Below are positions 40,459 to 52,400 of a stretch of 64,000 bases of DNA, one piece after another; position 1 is the stretch's first letter, and each line of letters opens with the position of its first letter. The stretch comes from Atrichornis clamosus. Its lineage: Eukaryota; Chordata; Aves; Passeriformes; Menuridae. The notes below the pieces were generated by a model that was not told the origin of the DNA, did no database searches, and saw nothing but the letters and a program-made list of their open reading frames with translations. A program made the position numbers and the translations under genes. The DNA is taken from the NCBI GenBank assembly GCA_013400975.1, contig WBMZ01014048.1, positions 1 to 64,000 of the forward strand, read 5' to 3'.

Positions 40459-41735
40459 TTTTATTACCACAGATAAACAATAAAAAGCCCCCATATCAAG
40501 AAAGTCAGTATTTTTCTCTTTTTTTAATAAGATGGTAATGAACAATAGAAACAAATGCTTCAGACTTATACAACTAAATATTAAAAATTCCATATGCTCT
40601 CAAATTATTCAAATGCTAGTATTCACAACTATTCCTATTAAATCTGAACTGCTTGATGCAGACTGGAAGATGCAATTTCAGAAAGCTTCAGGAGGGGAAA
40701 GCTGTATAAATGTAAGGGCTGGAGGTAATGAAGTATTAACTTGATGCTATATTGCTGCCTATCACGCTTGCAAGGGGCAGTTTACAATCTGTTCATCCTG
40801 ATGGATTTAGCACAAGGGAGTCTGAAGTCCTGGCTCTGCAATTTCTGTCTCTGCCTAGTAATTGATGGCTAAGCTGTACCCACAAATCATGTGTTAGCAC
40901 CGAAGGAACGGGGGACCCTGCTCAGCCCAAACAGCTCCATTACACTCAGAGGAGCAGTAATAAATGGAAAGTAAGGAAAAGTTCCAAGGGATAATGAGCC
41001 TGAATGCTAATGACCCAAGCTAGTACAAAAGATGGAAATGCAATTTCTCAAAAAGTACAAACCCATTTAGTGTCTTAATGAGTTATTACAAAACAATAAT
41101 AACGCTTTTGTGGTTTGAAGCCAAATTAGTATTTTTTCACATTTTTTTCCTTATCCATTAAGATATTGCACAAATTATGATGGTCTTCCTGGTTTACTGC
41201 AGAAACTAACATGTTTCCTGCAGAATGCTTTCCTTCTGTGATACTTCAGCCATCTTTCTCAATAGCCAGAAATTGTATATTCTAAGCATCTTAGTCATCT
41301 AGAGCATTAAATAGGTGGAATATTGTCCCCATGTGATGAAAGTAGAGAATAATTCCTAACTTTATAAAGACTTCTTAACCTATGGAATATAAAAAATAAA
41401 CTTCTGCTCTGATAAAAAATGTCACTATCGCAAGGATTGTCTCGCGACCATGTAGCTAAGTGTGAATCCTGAATGAACAGAAAATAGATGTGAAATCTAT
41501 ACTCTGCTATTGAAATTGTTTCTGCAGCAAAACATTTGTCCATCATTCATATTTTCTTAATACCAAATAGTTCTGACGATGGACAAAATGGAGTTTGTCA
41601 CATAAAATGCATAATTGGCATTTGCATGAAAAGATAGATAACATGGCTCCCCATCTGGAAATGGAGATGCTTTCTTCTGTGATGTGTGATGTGTCTTCTT
41701 TCATCCAATAGTGATGGTATTTCCTATGGCAATAC
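40459..41735 (-). other. TMEM156: Candidate 3' noncoding exon of TMEM156
   Basis: On the minus strand a strong acceptor (TTTTCTTTAATTTCAG) precedes 41735, and an AATAAA signal lies at 40459-40464. This would suit a terminal 3' UTR exon joined to the donor found just after the TMEM156 stop codon. It is a guess from splice signals only; many such acceptors occur by chance. Confidence 0.2.
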
Positions 41736-44700
41736 CTGAAATTAAAGAAAACAGTGTCAGGAATAAGAGGCGTTTAATTACGTCTTCCCTAATTTATCTC
41801 AAACACTATAATTTTGACTTTCATAGTAATGAATTCTCCTCTTTATTACAAAAGAAAACAACATTGTAACTAAGAGGCAGCCTAAATAGACGATGCACAT
41901 CAGCTGGGAGCAAAAGACCTGAGACTGATACTTGAGGGCTGAAGAGTGGCTCAGGCACCTGCCCCATAAGAGTATGGTACAGGAACCTGAGTGAGGTGCC
42001 CTGGGCCTTACCCACTTCCAGGGAAGCTGGCAGAGAAACGGTGGGCACAGCCAAAAGCGTTCACCACATCCACCTGGCTGAAGTGCTCTTCTGTGCCCAG
42101 CTGCATTTCCCATTCTATGCTGGGATCCAGCAGGACAAATTTGGAAATAATGAAATAAAAGCAGCTTTTTCCACATTCCCAAGTGAAATGCCTCTCACTA
42201 ATCAGTGACACTTTTGAATTTGGATGGCAGCTCCCAAAGTAGCATGTGATGAGAAATCTTGAAATATGAAAATGCACAGATTCCAGTCAAGCTCATCTTA
42301 TGTTTTAGGGAACTATACAATGCTGAGGGAGGGGAAGAGGGAGGCGGGGTAGAAGCACAGGATTTCTGTCCTTCTTACTTGCACACTGAGTGAAAAAGCA
42401 AATGTAGCTTGTCACCCATTCTGGTAGTTCCCATAGCTGCAGGCCCGATTACAACATCTGTCTACATTTGCTTTTACATCATAGGAACTGGGCTAAGAAT
42501 GTTCCTTAACTGTGAAATCATACTGCAGGCAGCAGCTGCTGAAGTGAGCTAGAAAATGACAAGTGTAGGCAGGGTGCAATGCATCAAAAATTGACGCCGG
42601 CTAATGGAGCAGTGGGTTTGAACAGCCTGCACAGTGCCCCTTACAGTCCCGTTCTGCCAGCAAGCAGGAGTGCTTCCCTTCAAAACCCTCTGTGTCTGTT
42701 TTGGAGAGAAACACATCCTGGCATGCATCTAATGCAGGACCCAGTAATTGTGCCAAGTACCCTGGAATGTGCTCAGCAATCTGATTCTGTGAGCTCTTCT
42801 GTACTGACAGGAGTTTTCATTTTAATGTACAATTAAGAATTTAAAATTTTACGGAAGCAGAAACAGGAGGAGTAATCTTTCATTATATTTAAAAAATAAA
42901 TACGTAATTGCATATCGTTCTGAAAGCAATTTAAAGCTGCATGAGGGCATAAACCGTAGAATCGCAGTTACCAACAGGAAATAAAGTATAAAAAAATAAG
43001 TCTTACAAAAATGGCCAACTGGCAAACGCAGTAATGAGTACTAGTAGGAACTTCTGCCTTCAGCAGTTTCAAACCAAATTTTATAATAACTTTAACCACA
43101 GTACTATCACTTCAGAGCACTGAAATGATGCTTTTCAGAAAAACTGTCAAAAGAATAATTGGAATGATCCCAGCAATTTAAAGTCACATCTACAAATACC
43201 TGCATGAAAACAACTTAACTGTAATCTTTCTCTTATTCCTGAGCACAGTTGGTATGTGTCTTTGCTAGAATGTTTTATGAGTTTCACTGTTTTCTCTGCA
43301 TAATTTCTATCTTCTGTTGTTTGTGTGGGTGTCTTGCTTGAAGACAGATGAGAGAGAGATTCTTTTAAATACAAAAACATTTTTGTAAAGCCACAATCAC
43401 ATAAGGAAAAGCAGGCAAAGAATATTTTTAGCTGCACTTTCTGTTTGTGCTACTAAGCTCAGCAATGATGGGATTGACCTCTTCAGGAAGGTAGCAGGGG
43501 CCTGAGCCAAAGCCCTGGTAATACCCTAGGTGCACCTGCACTGAAATTTCCTGACATTAGACTGGAATATGCACAATCAAATTGCTAATTTGCTAGGGGA
43601 GTGTTTCATTAGGAAACCACGACAGTGATAATACTCTGAATGTAGCTGGGTGGAAATCAGGCTCTCACTTAATTACTGCTGTCTTGTGCCAACCCCTCCA
43701 TGCCCATAGCGGATTTCATGCCCCCATGCTTCTCAAATTATAAGAGAGGAAAGGGACCCATCAAATTTTTCTATTTTACAATTTCTCTGAAAGAGGTTTT
43801 AATCTTTTTAGTCATACACGTGCTTCCCCTGTGTGTCATCCCTGCCAGTTACCTGTCATCCAGTTTTATAATCCATTTCACCTGAAGATGAGATCATGCC
43901 TTAAATTCTATATTCACTGGGAGACCAACTTACCTAACTACAGCTACATTGTCACTCAAAAAGAAATAAGGGACGTGAAGCACCTTATGTGTTCAAGGAT
44001 CTCAGAGATCTTTACAAGACAGATGGCAAAAGGCAGTGTACTAAAAATCATCGGCAGTTGCTGATGTGGAACTTTCATTTGCTTTTATGCAGCCTTTGAC
44101 ACGTCTACTGGTTTTATTAAAAGAATTAATGGGATGTAGGATACCAAGATTCTTTTATCTTATCCTTGGGGCTTTGATTGTCAAAGAGATTGATGCTGTA
44201 AATAAAATGTTCGGGTAATAGTGACCAGTTTGTGTGAATTTGATCTAGCATCAGCTCAGAGCATAACACTGGGCACTTTCAAGAAAAAAAAAAAGGAAAA
44301 GTCCATGACAGTTGGCTTTAAGACACTGAGTTTTTCTTCTTTCTTTCCTCATAAAATGGCAGCACTTCATCCAGGAACTGTCAGGTCTGTATCTGTCTCT
44401 AATTTCCCCAAATAGAACACTTTCTTGTCCCTAGTCATTCATGAAATCTATTAATGCTGCTTTTGATTCAGAGAATACAGTGCTGCTCCCCCTTAAACAG
44501 ACAGAAGACAACAGTACTGGAGGAGAGGGCTCACAATTTCTCTTCATGCTATAAACACGTGGCTTTAATTCTGCCCTAGTCACTCTAAGATTGAAGTGCA
44601 GCTTTGGTGTGAGAGAGGCCAGTGAGCCTGCACAGCCAGTCTGCCCAGACTCTGTGTGGCCCCACCCTGGGGAAAGACAGATTGTCACAAGGGCAGGGCA

Positions 44701-44835
44701 CAGACTCAAAGAGAAATTGAGGCAGGCTTCCTTAAGACTCCAAGGGCAAGTTTAGCCAAAACCTTCCCTACTTAACAATTATTTCAGTGGCAACCATCAA
44801 CAAAATTATCTTGCTGAATACTCCAACATCTTCAT

Positions 44836-44850
44836 CATATATATATATAT
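44836..44850. repeat. Short (AT)n repeat
   Basis: About seven AT units, intergenic. Confidence 0.85.
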
Positions 44851-45338
44851 TGGTACAGTGATTTGGCTCTTACCTCCCCACTTTAATTTCTGACTTCAGT
44901 TATTCTTTGCCCCCACTGTTTAGGGAATGGCCATTGAATCAAGCACATTCAGAAATGTCAGTCCTCATGGTTTCTCAAACCAGATATCACACAGCATTTT
45001 ACAGCTGCTGAGAATAATAGTTTATGCAAGTAGTGTTCTTCAAAGTACAACTTGATGCAAGTAGAGCTTTCTTAAAAGCACTACACAATCTCTGTTTTAG
45101 CTGAGAATAAACAGTTTTCTTACCACAGTGCAAATTAGTATGGAGCTGTCATTGGGAGAGACAGAAAAGTTGCATCTCCAGAGCCTTATTCTAGCATGCT
45201 CTCACCTGAACAGCATTGCCTCCAAATGCAAATGTTTGCCCAGAATAAAATGTTCATGCTTCCTAGCTAAATAAAATTAGGGTAGTTAATGTCACCTTTT
45301 GACAGCATGAAGGAAATACATTGACACCTGTCGTGTGT

Positions 45339-45738
45339 TGTCCTGGTTCTGGCCAGGACAGAGTTAATATTTTGCAGTAGCTGTGAGGGGATGGAGTCTG
45401 GAGCCGTGTGGGCATGGCTAGGAGGCTTTTCTATCCCACCTAAGGTCATTGCCAGGGGCGGGGGAAGGGATTTACCAAGGAGAAGGGTGTTCCTTCCAGT
45501 GGGGAGAAAACATGGTGGGGGAAGAGCCGGTCGGTATTGTCACAGGCTTTCTGTGTAAATCATTTTCCTGTCTTGTACCTTTTGTTATTGTTTTCTTATT
45601 TCTGTTTCCAGTAAATTGTTCTTATATCAAGCCGTGATCTTTGTCTTTAGTGCTTCAATTGGAGGGGAGGGGAAGGAGCTGCAGCATGATTTTATAGCAG
45701 TACTACTAAATTGGAAAATACTCTTCCTAAACCACAAC
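45339..45738 (+). mobile_element. Solo LTR of an avian endogenous retrovirus
   Basis: The element opens with TGTCCTGGTTCTGGCCAGGA and continues into ACAGAGTTAAT, an opening I recognise from LTRs widespread in neoavian birds. It closes near TAAACCACAAC. It is flanked by GTGTGT (45333-45338) and GTATGT (45739-45744), which may be a mutated 6-bp target-site duplication. The first 22 bases form an 8-bp inverted repeat around 6 bases. A Purine-rich GGAGGGGAGGGGAAGG block precedes the 3' end. There is no internal viral sequence. Confidence 0.75.
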
Positions 45739-46082
45739 GTATGTAAAGAGAGGACTGTCTTAAAACACTCGAGGGACATGGCTCGTTCATTTTTTCCAGG
45801 GCAGTTGCTGATATGGTGGTTTAATGAGAGATGGCAGAAACAGAGGATTCTTACCTTTGGTACTCAAGTGTAATAGTAATAGTTACCATGAAAATACACA
45901 GAGACATTAAGTGATCTGTGCTGAAGAGACTCCCCTTTGGCAAAGGCACAAGTGCAGAAGTTGGTGCATTTTTTATTACCTGAATTAGCTGCCAGTGCAA
46001 TAGTAAATAATGAAGGATGCGGGTGCATTTCTGTGCACGCACACAGATAGATGTATAGATCTACACACACATGGCATATAAG

Positions 46083-46132
46083 TATATTGATAAACATGGC
46101 CACACATGTATGGTCATATGTTTATCAATATA
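46083..46132. repeat. 50-bp near-palindrome
   Basis: TATATTGATAAACAT (46083-46097) is matched exactly in reverse complement at 46118-46132. The 20 intervening bases are themselves partly self-complementary, so the whole can fold into a long hairpin with a small loop. No flanking transposase or duplication was identified. Confidence 0.8.
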
Positions 46133-49100
46133 TTTTATAATCAACAGTATTGGCTTAAATCTAAAGACTTTAAAAATACATTTATAGAAAGAAATGTCTT
46201 TTTCTGACATGACAAGGAAACAGCAGAAAATTGCAATGTGTAATTGATTATTGATATCTCTCTCAATCTACTAACAAGACGAATACTTCCTTGTTGCAGA
46301 CTGGAGCAACAAGCAAATAATAGGCAAATAGGTCTGTCCTGACCATTCCTATTGCTAAAAACAGCGTTGTTCACCCTTTCATCTTTCCATGTGTCGTGTT
46401 AAAGGCCATTGCTGAGGCCATCAGCAGGTTCTTCAGCTCAGTAGCAATAATGATCTTGATCAGAGTGATCCTTGCTTTTACATTTCCTCCTCCTCACAAC
46501 TGTTGTTACACCTACCACAGCTGCTGTGTAGGTAGTCTCCTGACAGAGAAATCAAACACTCTGTGCTGTGGTTAATCATCTCTCTGAGTGCAGCCTCAGC
46601 TGGCTGGAAATGAGGAAAAGTATAACTCATCTTGCCTGTTTGATTCAGGGCAGGCACTGAGGTAACTCTTACCAACTGGACAGAAGCCAGGTTTGAGGCA
46701 AGGAAGGGCAGATGTTAGCACTATCCCCAGTGGAGCTCTCGCAGGTTTCTAGCTCTGCCTAGAACCCTTCCTTGTTTGTGGCTCTTGTATCAGTGGTCTG
46801 GCATGAATGTGCTTTGGGGGAGCAGCTGCTAGTGACACAAAGATGACAGGTTTTGATCAAGAAGCTCCCTGGTACATAGTTCTTATCTCCACTCCACCTC
46901 CTCCTCCAGAGAAAAACCCACGCTCTATCAAGTTGATGTAGTCTAGAACTGTCTTTGGCAATTCTGGGAATTTAATCATTTTGGTGTTTTTCAGTCTCAG
47001 TACTCAGACTCCATGTGCAGCACTCCTTCCTGTTGAGCACACTAGTTTGTAGCAGCATTCTAGAGACTTCACAGAGACAAACCCAGCACTCATGCAAAAA
47101 GCAGACCACAATCTCCTTCCTGAGCCCCAGTAACCAAGAGCAAGCTTTCCTGGAACTGCAGCATCGTGAGCCACTGAGCCACCCACAGACACAAGTAGTA
47201 GTGGGTTGAACCTGACCTTATCAGATGAAGGGAGAAGAAGGGGGGTTTTTGCAGGAAGTGAAGCAAAACTAAAGCAGAAAGTGCTTTTTATTACTTTAAC
47301 AGAGTACTTAGCTCTGAGACAGTATTCCTTTGAGAAATGTATTCAAAACCTAACGTGATGAAAGGCGAGGTCTAGATCTCACTTTCTGCCTCTGCAGCCA
47401 CATCCTTTAATAATATTCTCACACAATGTAACATTACAATTTCATGTATTCAACATTATTCCCACACATCACATCTAGATTTCACCTCAGTGCCAGCTGT
47501 CCCTCTGACAGGAAGACTACCTGGAAAAGCAAGTCTGCTTCTGTACAGCACTGAACAAATCTTTTGTGGTTTCTCAGGATACCTAATCTTTTTCTCTGAT
47601 ATATTGTCTCACAGAGCAACAAAAGATCTGCAAAGTTGTTCCATCTCTTCTTTCTACCCTTTAATTCATAACAGCTAAGATAATAAAAGCAAAAGGTCAC
47701 CTCAACAGATGAGTGTTAGGTGAACCCAACATCCTGGAAGGACAAAACATGCTAATGATCAGCCATACTACTGTATAAATGGAGGTGCTGAATACAGGTG
47801 AGTACCCCCTTAGTGACACATCCTATTACAAGCTTAGAAGTGTCTTATTTTTAACACGAGTTAAAAAAAAAATAAGGTGGGCAGGTGCATGGCAGACAGG
47901 GATATGGGAAGATAAAGGTTTACCTGGGAGACAGCCGACAGATATCAGAAAAAGAGATGATCTAGTACTGAAGTGGCTGGGAGGAGTCCCTTGAAAAAGG
48001 AAGAAGCTGCCCTACAGGAAGGCTGATGGGGCCTGGAAAGTGCCTGCTCGCTCAGAAGCTGAGTCCAAATAGCAAACAGCTGAACTCAGATGTTCTGAGA
48101 ACTAATTCTGCTCTCAGTTGTGTCACAGACTTCCCAAGTCATGTTATCTCTTCGTGACTCCTGATACCCTCACTTTCGAATAGTAACAATAACAACTTCT
48201 CATCTTTGTAAGTCTTCACAAGATCTACGGATGGCAATCACTTAAAAAGTGGCCAGTATTTTTAATAACTATAATACACTGTCCTATAACCCAGCTAGTC
48301 TCATTCAAACATCAAAAAATTATCTAGCTCAGTTATTAATTTACTATGGAAGTACCTCATCTTCTGTCAGCAAAGCTGTTCAAAATTTTTTCTTTAGCTC
48401 TGTTTTCAATGTACATGGTTCCACATGAAGCAAAAAAAATCAAACTGCTCTTCAGTACATCCATTTTTTTAACACAATAAAAAGATAGCATGACCTGATA
48501 CTGAGTTTCCAATAAAACTCCATCCCATTTAAATAGATGTAAAGAAGGACCTCCTTAAGCTCTTAACCTAAAAAATTCACCTTACACCGTAATATTATTT
48601 GTGCAAGTAGCCATAACCTTGTCTATGCACTTGAAATATTAGTCTGTATTACTTATTCAAGTAGCATCTGTTCTGTTTCTAGACATTACAAATATTTTCA
48701 GGAAGAGATATCTCTTACTCCACATTTCTTTCCAGACTTGTTTCCTTACATCTGTACTTCCTGAAACAATTACTGGAGCACAAGGGCTGTAGAAAGTTGA
48801 AGTGAGAGACTAGTTTTAGTTCCAAACAGAAACCAGCTTCTTGTCATTCCTTCTGATGGGTGTAAGAACAACAGATAGATCTATTTCTTTTGCTTGGGGA
48901 ATTTCATCAGCAAGCTATTTATTTCAAATATGGAATTTTCTTCAGAGATCATTTGCAAATTGCTTTTTTCCTCTGCCCTTGTCAGAAACAAATGTCAGCA
49001 TAATGCTGAAGTATAGGACACAATATTTTACACCAGAAAAAAAGAATTTGCACCAGGGCCTGCAGGGACACACAGGGTTTAATAGGCTAACACATGTGGC

Positions 49101-49303
49101 TATAGATTACTTTTGGTAGCAGAAGGAAAACTGATTCTCTTTTCCTGCCACCTAGCTCTCACAAAACACATTATCCATTTTTCCATCTCATATATACTTG
49201 GCTAGAAGAGGCAGTTATTTACTTTGAGCAGATATTGCATGCTGTTAGTTCTAAACATATAAGGCAAACCAGAATAATCAGTTGTAAGATGTTTACTTAC
49301 CTT

Positions 49304-49401
49304 CTACAGTTGATCCACATGACAATGCTCTTGTTCAGGAATTACAGGCAGTATCTTTATGGTCTGTGCAGTAAGTGGAATCTGTTGTTTGCTGATTTTT
49401 A
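49304..49401 (-). CDS. TMEM156: TMEM156 last coding exon with stop
   Basis: The acceptor AACTTTCAACAG ends at 49402. The only frame consistent with the previous exon gives KISKQQIPLTAQTIKILPVI and ends EQEHCHVDQL before TAG (49306-49304). The exon continues three bases to a consensus donor AAG|GTAAGT (exon end 49301), implying an intron in the 3' UTR. Confidence 0.8.
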
Positions 49402-52400
49402 CTGTTGAAAGTTAAAATAATTTTTATCTATATTATTAAACAGCAAATACATGTGCAGAGTGTTGAACTTGAATATGCAAGTTTGAAAATACCTGGGACT
49501 TATCTGAACACAAGACAGAGATGAACAGATGGATTTGCAGTGGGATTTCAGTGCCCAGAGATGCAGATTCGTAGTACTAGGAATTCCTGAAAGTACTAAC
49601 CATGTTTTGTATTTAACTTCCTCTTAATACTAGTAGGGCTACAACGTGCTCATCCCAAGTATCCCTGGGAAGCAGCTTGAAGGTAGGCAAATAAATTTGT
49701 ATGAAATAAATTTGTGAATAAATTGTAGTGCAAATCCAAAAGCATGCAAATTTGAGGTTATACAAGAGTCCCCCAAGATACAAAACCCTACATTTGTCCA
49801 GTTAAGCAGAAACAACTGAAATTTAGAGTAAGAATTTCCTGACTCATTTTCACGTAAGGGCAGCACAGATTGCCACTCAGGCACACATGGTGTGCCCTCA
49901 GCTCACTTGTCATACACACCGGGAGAGCTACTGTGTATCACCCAGTTGTTAACAAACATGACAGCATACACCTCAGAAGCAGGAGAGGGTGAGGTGATGC
50001 ACTCTGCCAACACAGATCTTGATACAGTATCTCACTGGGATATAGATAAGGAAATGCAGAAATAACATTGTCAGGCAAATGAATGCAGAGTTGTTTATCC
50101 AATGCATTTTTCAAAGAACTGCCATAGAACACAAACAATATTTTAACTCCAGTTCGTTCTGTCCCTGACCGTTACTTCTGTAAACCTACAAATGGGTTTC
50201 TATTGAGTTGGTAACAAGAGGATAAACTGTGCCGCTTATATCTATCTACATCTCTTCTCCATTGACTATATCATTTGGGCTTCTCTATTTTCAAATGCAA
50301 TTAAAAAGTAGAGTTTGGATCTCGGCAATTAAGCAACTGAATATGAAAAGCAAAGTCAAAATAAGACTGGGGTAGTTGTTTCAACCTCAGGATGAACCTG
50401 GAGGGAATGGGATTGTAGGCTGATACTCCCTTCAGTGCCTGTGTGTAACAGTGTTCTGCATGCATGCAGACGGAGCAGAGAAAAGGTCCCTTGTGCATCA
50501 GTGCTCTATGGAAAGCGTACAGGGGCTGTAAAAAGCTCCCTAACATTACCAGCATCCTATAGATTTTATCCTTCTTATTATTTGAAAAATAGAAAAAAAG
50601 CTCCAAAGTGGTAATAAGGCTTCACAATTTTCTTGGAAATGTTGCATCTCAGAAACATTTAAATCTATGTTAAATATTGAATACTATGACAACCTTTGCT
50701 TTTCCCAGCATTATTCATGTAAGTTGCAGAGGGAAAGACAACTATTCAGCTATGTCAGGAACTGAGAGGGATGACAATCAAATAGATGTTTCTTCAGTTG
50801 GTCAAGATGAAATTCAAATTTCTCCTCTTGGCTTTGCATCTATTTGCTGCTGTAGAAGATGTGTCTTTCCTGTTCTCTTTGCTGAAAAGAAAATGTATTG
50901 CAGAATACACAGAGGAGTGAGTCTGAACTCACTGGGATGCCAGCCCTGACACTACTGAGCCAGCATTTGCTAGTATTTCCAACATGTCAACTGATCTGAA
51001 GCTGGAGCAATAGATCAGAGAGATAGCAGAATTTCCCCTATTTCTTCCAGTCTTGTGGGAGAGGAACTATTCTTTTAATAGGATAGCACAGAAAACAATA
51101 CATGAATTCAAATGACTGAGAGGAAATTTGTCTTGTTGTTTCTTCTCCACAAATTACATCTGTCAAGCCCACTTATATCAAATGCTATAAATGTCACAAA
51201 GTCTAAACAGTCCAGGAAACAATTGCAGGCCAGGAAGCCTGAGGTTTTATTCTCTGAGTCCTAGTTGTCACTGTGATCCTGCGATGTTCTTCTTTCAGGA
51301 TGAGTTATAAAATTACCGTCCATAAGACTTAACTTTGCATTACTGTGAGCCAGACAAGTGAGTCAAGGAATCCTGTATTTGTATCCTAAACTGTAATGAA
51401 CCAAACTGTGACCCCATGAGCCAATGGAGTATCACTGAAAATGAGAGTATACTATTTGAGCAATGTAGAACAAGGCATTATGCTTGAACTAAGGCTGCCC
51501 ACACAGACTGGAGAGTAATAACATGATGATTTTAACAATATGATTCCCTGTCTGCATAGTCCAATTCTAGCATAGGAATGAGAGCAGGCCTTTTTTTCCA
51601 ACACACCTTATGCCACTTTCAAAGTAGAATAAAAATAAACAAGGAATGTAACTCTTACTCTAGGAAAAGAAAGTCTAAATGGGAATTTATAGTGATAGAA
51701 TTCTAGTAATATAAATTCCCACTTAAGTATAAACCATCTAATTAGATTAATGAATCTTCTGGACCCTACTAGACAGATTCAACTTAGGTATTAAATGCCC
51801 TTATTTATGCAATATTTCTTTTTCTTTCTTTTTCTCTTTTTTTCAATAATGTAGCCTACAATTCACACACACTGGCCTGCTCCCAAGAAGTAATTCTGTG
51901 CCATGTCCCCAGGCTTATAGTTTTTTTAGGATACAGCTATATGAAATAACACTTAATCAGTTACTAGTAGTGGAAGAGGTACCAAAGTGGTTTAGGGAAA
52001 ATGGGCTAAGGAAGAGGAATAACAGCAGGGTAAGGATAACTTCCCTTTACCTCCACCTGAGGCTGATTTAAGCAGTAAACTGCAAATGACTATTCAACAG
52101 TTTCTATCTGAGTTCTTTTAAAACACTGTGGGGAATACTTTCTAGTCCTTCTAATTGCTATTATTATTTTATTAAACTATTCTAAAACCTCTTCTACTGC
52201 CTCTTCAATTTAAGAAAGTTCTTCAAATCAATTCTTGCAATAAAAGTCTCTTATGTGGGAATCTCAGTAAGATTCTCTGTAGTGAACACAAAGCAAGGAA
52301 GTGACTTCAATGGGTTATTTTCCATGTGTTATTACTATCAAGTCTTATTTGATACAAAAATGCTCTGTGTCTGGAAATACAGATCAACCACTTAAAGAAT

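Larger units (their letters stand above)
38247..49300. other. Region between the two convergent genes
   Basis: No coding exon is recognised. It holds a solo LTR (45339-45738), a palindrome (46083-46132), a long-spaced inverted repeat (42394-42475), an AT repeat (44836-44850) and a possible 3' noncoding exon of TMEM156 ending leftward from 41735. The 127-residue minus frame at 41799-42182 and other frames look like chance. Confidence 0.5.

Noticed and set aside
41799..42277. Overlapping minus-strand frames of 127 and 89 residues
   Set aside because: No family resemblance or membrane/signal pattern, and overlapping frames on both strands; no splice sites link them in frame with TMEM156.
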